Shown: positions 35,980-45,414 of the stretch, piece after piece | Position numbering within the stretch: position 1 is the stretch's first letter | How the letters are laid out: every line of letters starts with the position of its first letter | Source of the DNA: Deltaproteobacteria bacterium | Lineage (GTDB): Bacteria; Myxococcota_A; UBA9160; SMWR01 | Assembly (NCBI GenBank): GCA_002729515.1 | Contig: PBYF01000143.1 | Coordinates: 1-64,000 of the forward strand | Direction of reading: 5' to 3' | Length of the DNA: 64,000 bases | Program-made: the position numbers and the translations under genes | The notes under the pieces: model-generated | What the model saw: only the letters and a program-made list of their open reading frames with translations | Databases searched by the model: none | What the model was told of the DNA's origin: nothing

Positions 35980-37557
35980 CTATCCGTCACTCCCGGGCGG
36001 TTCAACTTCCCCCGGGGTTGCAACGGTGGACGGCGTGGGGTCGGAAACAGGACCCGCCCACCAAGTCGCGAGCGTAGCGAAGACGGCAAATATCGCAGCC
36101 GCGAGGCCAATCCAACTCGATATCGAATCGAAGAAATGGAAGACCTCGACCAACCCCCAACCGGCAGCCGAGAGGCCCACGAGGGCCACGCCCACCGCCG
36201 GGGCGCGCGACCAGAGCAGCGCGAATACCACCAGGATCGCCGAGTAGTAGCCGGTGAGTTCGGTCGTCACCGGGATCAGGCCCACGCCGAGAATTGCCGC
36301 CACCCAGAGCGGCTGCCGCTGCACCGCCAGCGCGAGCAACGCGACGAAGCCCGCCGCCAGCGCAACGAATAGCGGCCGCCGCTCGGCGAAGGTCGCTCGG
36401 CGCGCCTGCTTCCACGGCTGGAAGGGATCGTCGAGCGACCGGTCCAGCAGGTCGCGTGTCGTGCGCTGCGGGTGCCACGCGAGGAAGCTGCGCAGTCCCG
36501 TGTGATTGCGCACCGGAGCATCGAGCAGCGCACGACTGTTCTCTGAGAAGTCCGACCAGGATCCGGCTCCGGTCGACGCCGCGGCGGCCGCCAGCAGCAA
36601 CGCGGCGGCAATGAGCCCTCCACCGGCGAATCGGCGCACCTCGCGCCCCAGGCGGATCCGTCGCTCGCGAAGCCAGCGGCCCGCCACCTGGAGACCCGGA
36701 CCGGCGAGGGCGACTCCTGGATAGATTCGAACCAGCGTGGCCAGGGCGAAGCAGGCGCCTCCGGTGCCCGGACGTCGGCGTGCCAGCAGGCAGACTCCAA
36801 TGAGAACGGCCGAGAGTTCGAGCTGTCGCAGCACGCCTCCCCCGACCCAACCGAACTGCGAGGGGTAATTCGTTCCAAAGAAAAGCAATGCGACGCAGAG
36901 GGTCCGCCAGCCGAAGGTCCAGGTGACGGCGCCGAAGCCCAGCAACAGGAGCACAGGATCGAGGAGCCGGAGCGCCAGGATCTGGCCGTCCCGAGCCGGC
37001 GATGTCCCGGCGAGTGCTCCGCCGAAAAGCCCCCACACCGGCGTCGCGTTGTACCCGTGGTCGGTCTGCATCCGACGCCAGCTCTGCGGGGTTGGCTTGT
37101 CCCTGAACCAGGCCAGGTCCCGCTGGAACGCGACCCAGCGCTCGGGCGTGAAATGAGACGTGCACTCGCCCGGCCGGTCGAGCGCGCCGGCGCCATTCTC
37201 GAGCCGCTTCGTCTGGAGATTCCGAATCCGCCGCTTGCGCACCCGTTCGTCGCCATCGACTGCCGCATCCGCCAGCGCGACACAGCGGTAGAGACGGCTG
37301 TAGCCGAGTTCCGGGAAGTACTTCGCCCCCATGTAGTAGTGAAACGTCTCGGAGGGGTGCCCAAAGCCCGGAAAATTCAGCTGGCCCAGATTCGTCCAAC
37401 ACAGCGCCCCGAAAAGGCCCAGAGCGGCCAAGCCCGCGTCCCAGACCCGGCGAGAGCGGGGCGCAGCCCGAAGCCAGCCGCCCGTCACGAGCGGCGCCAG
37501 CAGCCAGACAAAGCCCGTCAGCGCGACGACGGCCTTGACCGTCTCCACCTCGCGCAT
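35980..37557 (-). CDS. polytopic membrane protein, possible glycosyltransferase
   Basis: About 525 residues with ten or more hydrophobic helices. An N-proximal periplasmic-type loop holds FHYYMGAKYFPELGYSRLYRC and a long segment to about residue 170. The architecture resembles polyprenol-phosphate-sugar-dependent GT-C transferases (GT87-like), but I recognise no decisive active-site motif, so the function is open. It is 46 bases upstream of the TolC-like gene on the same strand and could be co-transcribed. The start is uncertain: ATG at 37557 or GTG at 37581, neither with a good ribosome site. Confidence 0.75.
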   Translation of the reverse strand: MREVETVKAVVALTGFVWLLAPLVTGGWLRAAPRSRRVWDAGLAALGLFGALCWTNLGQLNFPGFGHPSETFHYYMGAKYFPELGYSRLYRCVALADAAVDGDERVRKRRIRNLQTKRLENGAGALDRPGECTSHFTPERWVAFQRDLAWFRDKPTPQSWRRMQTDHGYNATPVWGLFGGALAGTSPARDGQILALRLLDPVLLLLGFGAVTWTFGWRTLCVALLFFGTNYPSQFGWVGGGVLRQLELSAVLIGVCLLARRRPGTGGACFALATLVRIYPGVALAGPGLQVAGRWLRERRIRLGREVRRFAGGGLIAAALLLAAAAASTGAGSWSDFSENSRALLDAPVRNHTGLRSFLAWHPQRTTRDLLDRSLDDPFQPWKQARRATFAERRPLFVALAAGFVALLALAVQRQPLWVAAILGVGLIPVTTELTGYYSAILVVFALLWSRAPAVGVALVGLSAAGWGLVEVFHFFDSISSWIGLAAAIFAVFATLATWWAGPVSDPTPSTVATPGEVEPPGSDG

Positions 37558-37633
37558 CGAGAAGCTGGGGACCCCCGCCACGCCGGGGGATGCTACCGCG
37601 GCAGCCGGGGATCAAGTGTGCTAGCCAGTTAAC

Positions 37634-38062
37634 GTGAGCTGGCAAACCCCGGAACCCGAAGATCTCTGCGGGATCTCCCAGGTGTGTTCGATCACCGGCC
37701 TCTCGGCGCGGACGGTCCGCTATTACGAGGAAGTGGGTCTACTGCCGGGGGTGCGGCGCCGAGCCGGAGGCCGTCGGATCTACGGCGCCGATGAAATCGA
37801 GCGCCTGCGCTTCATCGGCCGCCTCAAGGCCCTGGGGCTTTCTCTGGCCGAAGTCAAGGAGTTGAACGCCGTCTATGCCATCGGCGGTTCGACCCGCGCG
37901 ATGCTCACGCGCCTGGACAGCGTGCTCGAGAAAAGACTCGGAGAGCTGGACGCGCGGATTGGGGACCTGTGCACGCTGCGGGACGAGATCGCTCGCTATC
38001 GCGACCGGGTGGCCAAGCGCACGCGGGGGGGGCGGCGGGGGAATGGAAAGGGCCCGGCATGA
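37634..38062 (+). CDS. MerR-family transcriptional regulator
   Basis: 142 residues. An N-terminal winged helix has CSITGLSARTVRYYEEVGLL and the wing RRIYGADEIERLRFI, followed by a long coiled-coil dimerisation helix (about 85-130) and a basic tail. No metal-binding cysteine pattern at the C-terminus, so it is of the acyl-CoA/carbon-metabolism type rather than mercury-responsive. GTG start. The stop overlaps the IcmF start (ATGA), so it very likely controls the downstream mutase operon. Divergent from the membrane protein gene. Confidence 0.9.
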   Translation: MSWQTPEPEDLCGISQVCSITGLSARTVRYYEEVGLLPGVRRRAGGRRIYGADEIERLRFIGRLKALGLSLAEVKELNAVYAIGGSTRAMLTRLDSVLEKRLGELDARIGDLCTLRDEIARYRDRVAKRTRGGRRGNGKGPA

Positions 38063-41000
38063 AGGTGCAAGAGCCGCCCGCCGCTATCCACACACCGCAC
38101 CGGGTGCGAGTGGTGACGGCTGCGTCCCTATTCGATGGCCACGATGTCGCGATCAACATCGTGCGACGGGTGCTGCAACAGCAGGGGGCGGAGGTGGTGC
38201 ACCTCGGTCACGATCGCTCGGTTGAGGAGATCGCCCAGGCGGCCCTCCAGGAGGACGCGGACGCGGTTGCCGTCTCGTCCTACCAAGGCGGGCACATGGA
38301 GTTCTTCGGCTACCTCGTCGCCCGACTCGAGGCGCTCGGAGCCGGCCGCGTACGGGTCTATGCCGGGGGGGGCGGCACCATCACGCCCGTTGAGGCGGAG
38401 GAGTTGCACCAGCGGGGTGTGGCACAGGTCTTCGGGCCCGCGGAGGGCCGGGCGCTGGGGCTCGAAGGGATGGTCCGGGTGCTCCTGGACGAGTGCGCAG
38501 CGGCCGGCCGGCCACCGCTCGACAATTGCCTGGAGCGACTCTCGCCCCAGGCGCCCGGCGCCGTGAGCCGGGCCATCTCGTGGTTCGAGCAGGGGGCGAC
38601 CGAGGGCGAGGCCCAACGGCTCGCGGGACGGCAGCCGCTGCTTCGCCGAGCAGGCTCGGCGGCTCCGGTGATCGGTTTCACGGGTACCGGGGGCTCCGGC
38701 AAATCGACCCTCGTCGACGAGTTCGTGCGCCGGATCCGTCTCGAATTTCCGGAGCGCAGCATCGGTCTCCTGCTCGTGGACCCGACGCGGCGGCGGTCCG
38801 GGGGCGCATTGCTAGGCGACCGCATTCGCATGAATTCCATCCATGGTCCTGGAATTTTCGTCCGGTCCCTCGCCACCCGGCAGGCGCACCGCGCGCTCTC
38901 GGCAGCCGTCGACAATGCGCTCGCCGTGCTCCAGGCAGCGGGCTTCGACCTGCTCCTGCTGGAAACCGCCGGCATTGGTCAGAGCGACTCCGAGGTAACC
39001 GATCGGGTCGACCGGGCAGTCTACGTGATGACCCCGGAGTACGGCGCGCCTTCGCAGCTCGAGAAGATCGACATGCTGGACCTGGCGGACGTAGTCGTGC
39101 TCAACAAGTTCGACCGACCCGGGGCAATCGATGCATTGCGCGACGTCCGCAAGCAGTGGCGACGCAACCGGGGAGCCTTTTCGCTTCCGGACGAGCAGAC
39201 CCCGGTATTTGCCACAGTGGCCGGCCGTTGGGACGATCCCGGCACGGACAGCCTTTGCGCAGAGCTCCGCGATTGGATGCTGGGGGCGTCGAGCGGCAGC
39301 CGGGTCGAGACCCGTTCGGCGAAGCCGGCGGGGCTGCTCCCGGCTTCACGGACACACTACCTGGCCGAAATCGCCGAGTCGCTGCGAAGCTGGCACGCCG
39401 AAACCGAGATCCAGGTCGCCCGGGCCTCCGACGTGGACGGCTTGAACCGCGCGGTCGCCGCGCTCGGTGACGACCCCGCGGCCGAATCGGTCCGCCGGCG
39501 GCGCGACGCGCTGCTCGCGGAACTCGAACCAAAACTTCGCGATCAGATCCTCGCCTGGCCCGAGACCCGAGCGGCCTACGCGGCGGCCGAGCAGTCCTAC
39601 GCGGTGCGCGGCCAGGAGTTCCGGGTCGAGAACCACGCCGAGACATTGGCCGGAACCCGGATTCCCAAGGTGGCGCTGCCGGCGGGCGAAGGCTGGGGCG
39701 AACTCGCGCGCTATTTCCGCACCGAGAACCTGCCGGGACATTTCCCGTTCGCGGCGGGCACCTTCCCCTTCCAGCGCGAAAACGAGGCTCCAACCCGGAT
39801 GTTCGCGGGGGAGGGCACCCCGGAGCGAACCAACCGGCGTTTCCACCTCATCACCCGCGGGCAATCAGCGGCTCGTCTTTCCACCGCCTTCGACTCGGTG
39901 ACGCTCTATGGGGGGGACGCGGATGAGCGGCCCGATATCTACGGGAAGGTCGGAAATTCCGGTGTATCAGTCTGCACGGTCGATGACGCCAAGAAGCTCT
40001 ACTCGGGCTTCGACCTGTGCTCGCCCTCGACGTCCGTCTCGATGACGATCAATGGACCGGCGCCCACCGTGCTGGCGTTCTTCGTGAACGCAGCGGTGGA
40101 CCAGGCCGTGGAACGCCACCTGCGCGAGACGGGGCGGCTCGAGGCGGTGCGCCGCGAGTTCGGTGCCGACGCTCCGCGCTATGGCGGCGACCTTCCGGAG
40201 CACCACAACGGGCTCGGGCTCGGGCTCCTCGGCGTCCCCGGCGCCGAGGTGGTCGACGCCGAGACCTACGCACGGCTGCGCGCGAAGACACTCCGGCAGG
40301 TGCGCGGCACCGTGCAAGCCGACATCCTGAAGGAGGATCAGGCCCAGAATACCTGCATCTTCTCGGGCGACTTCTCGCTCCAGGTGATGGGCGACATTCA
40401 GGAATTCTTCGTATCCAATTCGGTGCGCAACTTCTACTCCGTCTCGATTTCCGGCTACCACATCGCCGAGGCCGGTGCGAACCCGATCACTCAGCTGGCC
40501 TTCACGCTCGCCAACGACTTCACCTACGTCGAGTACTACCGTGCCCGGGGCATGGATGTGGATGCCTTCGCACCGAACTTCTCCTTCTTCTTCAGCAACG
40601 GACTCGACGCGGAGTACAGCGTGATCGGCCGGGTGGCCCGGCGCATCTGGGCGGTCGCCATGCGCGATGTCTATGGCGCCTCGGAGCGCAGCCAGAAACT
40701 CAAGTACCACGTGCAGACGTCGGGCCGGTCGCTCCACGCGCAGGAGATGGCGTTCAACGACATTCGCACCACGCTTCAGGCCCTGACTGCGATCGAGGAT
40801 GCCTGCAACAGCCTCCACACCAATGCCTACGACGAAGCGGTCACGACACCGACCGAGGACTCGGTGCGCCGGGCGCTCGCAGTGCAACTCATCATCCAGC
40901 GCGAATTGGGCCTGTCGAAGAACCAGAATTCGCTCCAGGGCTCCTACGCGATCGGCGAGTTGACGCGCCGGGTCGAGGAGGCCGTGCTGAGCGAGTTCGA

Positions 41001-41403
41001 ACGCCTGTCCGAACGCGGGGGCGTGCTTGGCGCGATGGAGAGCCTCTACCAGCGCGGCAAGATCCAGGATGAGAGCCTGCACTACGAGTCGCTCAAACAC
41101 TCGGGGGCACTTCCGGTCGTGGGCGTCAATACCTTCGAGAACCCGGTTCCACAGGAAGTGCCCGAACCTCGGGATCTCATGCGCTCGAGCGAAGCGGAGA
41201 AGCGACAGCAGGTGGACAACCTGCGGGCATTTCACGCCCGGCACGCCGAGGTGGCGCCGGCCGCGCTGCGGCACCTCCAGGATGCGGTGCGTCGGGGCGA
41301 CAACGTCTTCGAGGAACTGCTCGAGACCGTGAAGGTTGCGAGTCTCGGTCAGATCAGCGACGCCCTCTTCGAAGTCGGTGGCCGCTACCGGCGCTCGATG
41401 TAG
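38059..41403 (+). CDS. icmF: fused isobutyryl-CoA mutase IcmF
   Basis: Adenosylcobalamin-dependent carbon-skeleton mutase interconverting isobutyryl-CoA and n-butyryl-CoA, fused to its own G-protein chaperone. Order: B12-binding domain (about 15-150) with the cobalt-ligand His in FDGHD (His28); MeaI-type GTPase (about 200-410) with P-loop GTGGSGKST; linker; TIM-barrel mutase domain (about 560 onward). Two residues mark the substrate: Phe582 in MFAGEG and Gln763 in QAQNT, where methylmalonyl-CoA mutases have Tyr and Arg. 1114 residues, typical. It may also act on related branched acyl-CoAs. Followed 30 bases later by methylmalonyl-CoA mutase. Confidence 0.94.
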   Translation: MKVQEPPAAIHTPHRVRVVTAASLFDGHDVAINIVRRVLQQQGAEVVHLGHDRSVEEIAQAALQEDADAVAVSSYQGGHMEFFGYLVARLEALGAGRVRVYAGGGGTITPVEAEELHQRGVAQVFGPAEGRALGLEGMVRVLLDECAAAGRPPLDNCLERLSPQAPGAVSRAISWFEQGATEGEAQRLAGRQPLLRRAGSAAPVIGFTGTGGSGKSTLVDEFVRRIRLEFPERSIGLLLVDPTRRRSGGALLGDRIRMNSIHGPGIFVRSLATRQAHRALSAAVDNALAVLQAAGFDLLLLETAGIGQSDSEVTDRVDRAVYVMTPEYGAPSQLEKIDMLDLADVVVLNKFDRPGAIDALRDVRKQWRRNRGAFSLPDEQTPVFATVAGRWDDPGTDSLCAELRDWMLGASSGSRVETRSAKPAGLLPASRTHYLAEIAESLRSWHAETEIQVARASDVDGLNRAVAALGDDPAAESVRRRRDALLAELEPKLRDQILAWPETRAAYAAAEQSYAVRGQEFRVENHAETLAGTRIPKVALPAGEGWGELARYFRTENLPGHFPFAAGTFPFQRENEAPTRMFAGEGTPERTNRRFHLITRGQSAARLSTAFDSVTLYGGDADERPDIYGKVGNSGVSVCTVDDAKKLYSGFDLCSPSTSVSMTINGPAPTVLAFFVNAAVDQAVERHLRETGRLEAVRREFGADAPRYGGDLPEHHNGLGLGLLGVPGAEVVDAETYARLRAKTLRQVRGTVQADILKEDQAQNTCIFSGDFSLQVMGDIQEFFVSNSVRNFYSVSISGYHIAEAGANPITQLAFTLANDFTYVEYYRARGMDVDAFAPNFSFFFSNGLDAEYSVIGRVARRIWAVAMRDVYGASERSQKLKYHVQTSGRSLHAQEMAFNDIRTTLQALTAIEDACNSLHTNAYDEAVTTPTEDSVRRALAVQLIIQRELGLSKNQNSLQGSYAIGELTRRVEEAVLSEFERLSERGGVLGAMESLYQRGKIQDESLHYESLKHSGALPVVGVNTFENPVPQEVPEPRDLMRSSEAEKRQQVDNLRAFHARHAEVAPAALRHLQDAVRRGDNVFEELLETVKVASLGQISDALFEVGGRYRRSM

Positions 41404-41433
41404 CTATTCTCCCGAGCGTCAAGGAGATCTCCG

Positions 41434-43584
41434 ATGAGCATCGACCCCAAAGCCCCGGCCGACCTCGACCGCTGGAAGGAACTGGCGACCAAAGAACTGC
41501 GCGGTGGGGATCCGGCAGCCCTGACCTGGACCACTCCGGACGGACTGGCGGTCAAAGCCCTCTACACGGCGGCGGACCTCGAGGCCCTCGAGTGGCTCGA
41601 CACCCTGCCGGGGGCGATGCCCTTCCTGCGCGGGCCGCGGGCCACGATGTACGCCAACCGGCCCTGGACCCTGCGCCAGTATGCGGGCTATTCGACCGCC
41701 GAGGAGTCGAACGCCTTCTTCCGGCGCAACCTCGAGGCGGGACAGCAGGGACTTTCCGTCGCCTTCGACCTCGCGACCCATCGCGGTTACGACTCGGACC
41801 ACCCGCGCGTCTCGGGCGACGTGGGAAAGGCCGGCGTCGCGATCGACTCGGTCGAGGACATGAAGATCCTCTTCGACGACATTCCCCTCGATCAGGTGAC
41901 CGTCTCCATGACCATGAACGGCGCAGTGCTCCCCGTGCTCGCCTGCTTCATCGTCGCTGGCGAGGAACAGGGTGTTCCAGCAGAAAAGCTCGCCGGAACG
42001 ATCCAGAACGACATTCTCAAGGAGTTCATGGTCCGCAACACCTACATCTATCCGCCCGATCCGAGCATGCGGATCGTGGCCGACATCATCGAGTACACGG
42101 CAAAGCACATGCCGAAGTTCAACTCGATCTCGATCAGCGGCTACCACATGCAGGAGGCCGGCGCGACGCCCGTACTCGAACTGGCGTTCACTCTGGCCGA
42201 CGGCCTCGACTACGTGCGAGCGGCGCTCTCGAAGAACCTGTCCATCGACGATTTCGCCCCCCGCTTGTCGTTCTTCTGGGCGATCGGCATGAATTTCTAC
42301 CTCGAGATCGCCAAGATGCGCGCAGCGCGGCTGTTGTGGTGGGAGCTCATGGGTCAGTTCGACCCGAAGTCTCCGCGCTCCTCGATGCTGCGCACTCACT
42401 GCCAGACGTCGGGGGCGAGCCTCACCGAACAGGACCCCATGAACAACGTCGTCCGCACCACGATCGAGGCGATGGCAGCCGTTTTCGGCGGCACCCAGTC
42501 ACTGCACACCAACGCCTATGACGAAGCGCTGGGACTCCCGACCGATGCGACCGCCCGGGTGGCGCGCAACACGCAGCTCATTCTCCAGGAGGAGACGGGC
42601 ATTCCGCACGTGGTGGACCCCTGGGGCGGGTCTTATTTCATGGAGTCGCTCACGGCCAGCGTCGCCACCGAGGCGCGCAAGGTGATCGCCGAGGTCGAGG
42701 AGCTCGGCGGAATGACGCGGGCCATCGTGCAGGGCATGCCCAAGCTGCGCATCGAAGAATGCGCGGCGCGGCGCCAGGCGCGCGTCGACCGGGGCGATGA
42801 CACGATCGTGGGCGTCAACAAGTACCGACTCTCCGATGAGGACGAACTCGACATCCTCAACATCGACAACGAGGCGGTCCGCCGCGCCCAGGTGCAGCGT
42901 CTGGAGGCAATCCGAAGCACGCGGGATGCGGCGCGGGTCGAGGCCGCGCTCGCCCGGTTGACCGAGCTGGCGCAAAGCGGTGCGGGGAACCTGCTCGAGG
43001 CCGGAGTCGAGGCCGCGCGGGCGCGGGCCACGGTGGGTGAGATCTCAGATGCCCTCGAGAAGGTGTACACGCGCTACCGCGCAGACGTTCAAACTGTCTC
43101 CGGGGTCTACCGAGGCGTCTACGAGGGCGATGACGAGTACGACTCCGTGGTGCGCGACGTCGAAGCCTTCGCGACAGAAGCCGGGCGCAGGCCGCGGCTG
43201 CTCGTGGTCAAGCTCGGCCAGGACGGACACGACCGCGGCATGAAGGTGATCGCAACGGCCTTCGCCGACCTGGGCTTCGACGTCGATGTGGGGCCGCTCT
43301 TCCAGCTGCCCGCCGAGGCCGCGCGCCAGGCGATCGAGAACGACGTGCACGTCGTAGGCGTCTCGAGCCAGGCGGCGGGGCACAGAACCCTGGTACCCGA
43401 GCTGGTGGCGGAGCTGCGCGGGCAGGGCAGCGAAAACGTCGCCGTGGTGGTGGGGGGCATCATTCCGCCGCGCGACCACGAAGCACTGCGCGCGGCCGGG
43501 ATTGCGGCGATCTTCGGCCCCGGCACGCCCGTCACGAAGTCGGCGCGCGAGGTACTCCGGGTGCTGCGCGATCGCCTCGGATGA
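41434..43584 (+). CDS. methylmalonyl-CoA mutase
   Basis: B12-dependent mutase converting (R)-methylmalonyl-CoA to succinyl-CoA. 716 residues with the barrel and the B12 domain in one chain. Substrate-binding Tyr83 (RQYAGYS), Arg201 (VRNTYI) and His238 (SGYHMQ) match the methylmalonyl-specific positions. The cobalt-ligand motif is GQDGHDRG in the C-terminal domain (about residue 598). An ideal ribosome site AAGGAG lies 7-8 bases before the ATG. The stop overlaps the MeaB start, so mutase and chaperone are coupled. The epimerase is not in the window. Confidence 0.96.
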   Translation: MSIDPKAPADLDRWKELATKELRGGDPAALTWTTPDGLAVKALYTAADLEALEWLDTLPGAMPFLRGPRATMYANRPWTLRQYAGYSTAEESNAFFRRNLEAGQQGLSVAFDLATHRGYDSDHPRVSGDVGKAGVAIDSVEDMKILFDDIPLDQVTVSMTMNGAVLPVLACFIVAGEEQGVPAEKLAGTIQNDILKEFMVRNTYIYPPDPSMRIVADIIEYTAKHMPKFNSISISGYHMQEAGATPVLELAFTLADGLDYVRAALSKNLSIDDFAPRLSFFWAIGMNFYLEIAKMRAARLLWWELMGQFDPKSPRSSMLRTHCQTSGASLTEQDPMNNVVRTTIEAMAAVFGGTQSLHTNAYDEALGLPTDATARVARNTQLILQEETGIPHVVDPWGGSYFMESLTASVATEARKVIAEVEELGGMTRAIVQGMPKLRIEECAARRQARVDRGDDTIVGVNKYRLSDEDELDILNIDNEAVRRAQVQRLEAIRSTRDAARVEAALARLTELAQSGAGNLLEAGVEAARARATVGEISDALEKVYTRYRADVQTVSGVYRGVYEGDDEYDSVVRDVEAFATEAGRRPRLLVVKLGQDGHDRGMKVIATAFADLGFDVDVGPLFQLPAEAARQAIENDVHVVGVSSQAAGHRTLVPELVAELRGQGSENVAVVVGGIIPPRDHEALRAAGIAAIFGPGTPVTKSAREVLRVLRDRLG

Positions 43585-44585
43585 GCCCGCACGATCTTCC
43601 CGACGCATCCAGCGGGTCCGAGGCCTGGTGCGACGCGATTCGCAGCGGTGACCGCCGCGCCCTGGCCCGGACGATCACGCTGATCGAGAGCACCCGCACC
43701 GATCGGGCCGCCCTGGGCCAACGCGTGCTCGAGCAGCTCGTGCCGTACACAGGCGCGGCACAGCGCGTGGGGGTCACCGGGCCGCCGGGTGTCGGCAAGA
43801 GCAGTCTGATCGAGACACTCGGTCTCCACCTGATCGGACGGGGTCACCGGGTCGCCGTGCTGGCGGTCGACCCGAGCAGCCCGGTCAGCGGCGGGAGCAT
43901 CCTGGGCGACAAGACGCGTATGGAGCGCCTCTCCCAGCACGAAGCCGCCTATATCCGTCCGTCGCCCTCGGGCGGTTCGCTGGGCGGCGTGGCCCAGCGC
44001 ACGCGTGAGGCCCTGCTCGTTTGCGAGGCAGCGGGCTTCGACGTGGTGCTGATCGAGACAGTCGGCATCGGTCAGTCCGAAGTGAGCGTGGCTTCGATGG
44101 TCGATTTCTTCCTCGTGCTGATCCAGCCAGGTGCCGGCGACGAACTCCAGGGCATCAAAAAGGGCGTGCTCGAATTGGCCGACGCACTGGTGGTCAACAA
44201 GGCCGACGGCGACCAGGAGGCCGCCGCGGCGCGGTCCCGCGCCCAGCACGCGCAGGCTGTGGCCCTGCTGCGCCCGGGCTCCGAGCACTGGCAGCCCCGC
44301 GTGCTGACCGCAAGCGCCCACACGGGACGCGGCATCGCCGAACTCTGGGACACCGTCGAGGCGCAGCGCCAGGCGCTCGAGGCGAGCGGCGAGCGCCAGG
44401 GCCGCCGCCGCCAGCAGGCCCGAGCCTGGATGTGGAGCCTCGTGGAGGAGGGGCTACTCGGTGCATTCCGGTCCGATGCGGCCGTCGCAGCGGCCGTCGA
44501 GGCCGCAGAGGCCGACGTCCAGTCGCTGAAGACCACGCCGGCCGCCGCCGCTCGCGCCCTGCTGGACGCGTTCCGCTCCCACTGA
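43581..44585 (+). CDS. meaB: methylmalonyl-CoA mutase GTPase chaperone MeaB
   Basis: G3E-family GTPase (ArgK/MMAA type) that gates cobalamin delivery to, and protects, methylmalonyl-CoA mutase. Walker A is GPPGVGKS, followed by [19 protein letters not shown] (switch I region), ETVGIGQSE (G3) and NKAD (G4). The C-terminal dimerisation arm is present. 334 residues. The genome therefore carries two mutase chaperones side by side: this one and the GTPase domain built into IcmF. Confidence 0.95.
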   Translation: MSPHDLPDASSGSEAWCDAIRSGDRRALARTITLIESTRTDRAALGQRVLEQLVPYTGAAQRVGVTGPPGVGKSSLIETLGLHLIGRGHRVAVLAVDPSSPVSGGSILGDKTRMERLSQHEAAYIRPSPSGGSLGGVAQRTREALLVCEAAGFDVVLIETVGIGQSEVSVASMVDFFLVLIQPGAGDELQGIKKGVLELADALVVNKADGDQEAAAARSRAQHAQAVALLRPGSEHWQPRVLTASAHTGRGIAELWDTVEAQRQALEASGERQGRRRQQARAWMWSLVEEGLLGAFRSDAAVAAAVEAAEADVQSLKTTPAAAARALLDAFRSH

Positions 44586-44661
44586 ACAGCCGGGCTCCCC
44601 GCGCTTCACATCACCGCGCTTCCTGCCGATGGAGGGAGGCGAAGTCGCGAGGTGCGCCGAC

Positions 44662-45306
44662 GTGCAGATCCACATGGAAGAGCGCGAGATCACCGTGAAG
44701 GTGGTCTATTACGGTCCGGCCCTCTCGGGCAAGACCACCAATCTCCAGCAACTCCACGGCCTCATCGATCCGGGCGCGCGGGGCAAGATGGTGACCCTCG
44801 ACACCAGCGATGACCGCACGCTCTACTTCGACTTCCTGCCCATCGAGTTCGGCACGCAAAACGGCTTTTCAGTGAAGCTCAAGCTCTTCACGGTACCGGG
44901 GCAGGTAATGCACAAGTCCACACGCAAAGTGGTGCTGGCCGGTGCCGATGCCGTTGCCTTCATCGCCGATTCGCAGCGCTCAGGCGCCGGCGCCAACGCC
45001 TACTCGTGGCGCGACATGGAGGCGAACCTCAAGTCGAACGGAATCGACTTCGAGGCGGTGCCGAAGGTCGTGCAGTTCAACAAGCGAGACCTTCCGAACG
45101 TGAAACCGCTCCAGGAAATCCGGAAAGCCTGGGGCGACGTCCCCACCTTTCCGGCTGTGGCCATTCGGGGCGAGGGTGTGATCGAGACCTTTCGAGAGCT
45201 GCTGCGCCTCGTGTATCGCAGCATCGATGAGCGCCACGCGTTCGCCCAGAACTTCGGCGTTTCGGAAGACGACTTCCTCAAGGGTGTCTTCCACAGCTTC
45301 GAATAG
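44662..45306 (+). CDS. MglA-like small Ras-type GTPase
   Basis: About 214 residues. The GTG start (GAGGTG seven bases upstream) gives MQIHMEEREITVKVVYYGP, matching the family's usual beginning; an ATG at 44629 would add 11 residues. P-loop YYGPALSGKTTNLQ, the prokaryotic signature FTVPGQV and the NKRD G4 motif are intact. MglA-type proteins set cell polarity and drive gliding or pilus motility in Myxococcus, with MglB as GAP. No mglB is nearby. A C-terminal extension of about 20 residues (HAFAQNFGVSEDDFLKG) is unlike standard MglA. Confidence 0.88.
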   Translation: MQIHMEEREITVKVVYYGPALSGKTTNLQQLHGLIDPGARGKMVTLDTSDDRTLYFDFLPIEFGTQNGFSVKLKLFTVPGQVMHKSTRKVVLAGADAVAFIADSQRSGAGANAYSWRDMEANLKSNGIDFEAVPKVVQFNKRDLPNVKPLQEIRKAWGDVPTFPAVAIRGEGVIETFRELLRLVYRSIDERHAFAQNFGVSEDDFLKGVFHSFE

Positions 45307-45361
45307 ACCCCGCTGGCTCGTTTGACACCTCAGTCGAAGTAATACACCCTGGGGGACGCCA

Positions 45362-45397
45362 GTACCCGCCAGAACCCCGGCGTATCGGGGTCTGTAC
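45362..45397 (+). promoter_or_regulatory. hairpin in ribBA leader
   Basis: Interrupted stem: GTAC (45362-45365), AG and ACCCCG (45374-45379) pair with CGGGGT (45386-45391), CT and GTAC (45394-45397), closing a 6-base loop. It ends just before the GGAGGT ribosome site of ribBA. The conserved boxes of the FMN riboswitch are not present. A translation-control role is inferred from position. Confidence 0.4.
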
Positions 45398-45414
45398 GGG
45401 AGGTCGGATCTCGT

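Noticed and set aside
37624-37643. GCCAG/CTGGC dyad over the merR start as a MerR operator
   Set aside because: Only 5 matching pairs and no suitable promoter spacing visible; could easily be chance.
45322-45345. TTGACA ... TAATAC upstream of ribBA as a promoter
   Set aside because: The spacer is only 12 bases, too short for a sigma70 promoter.
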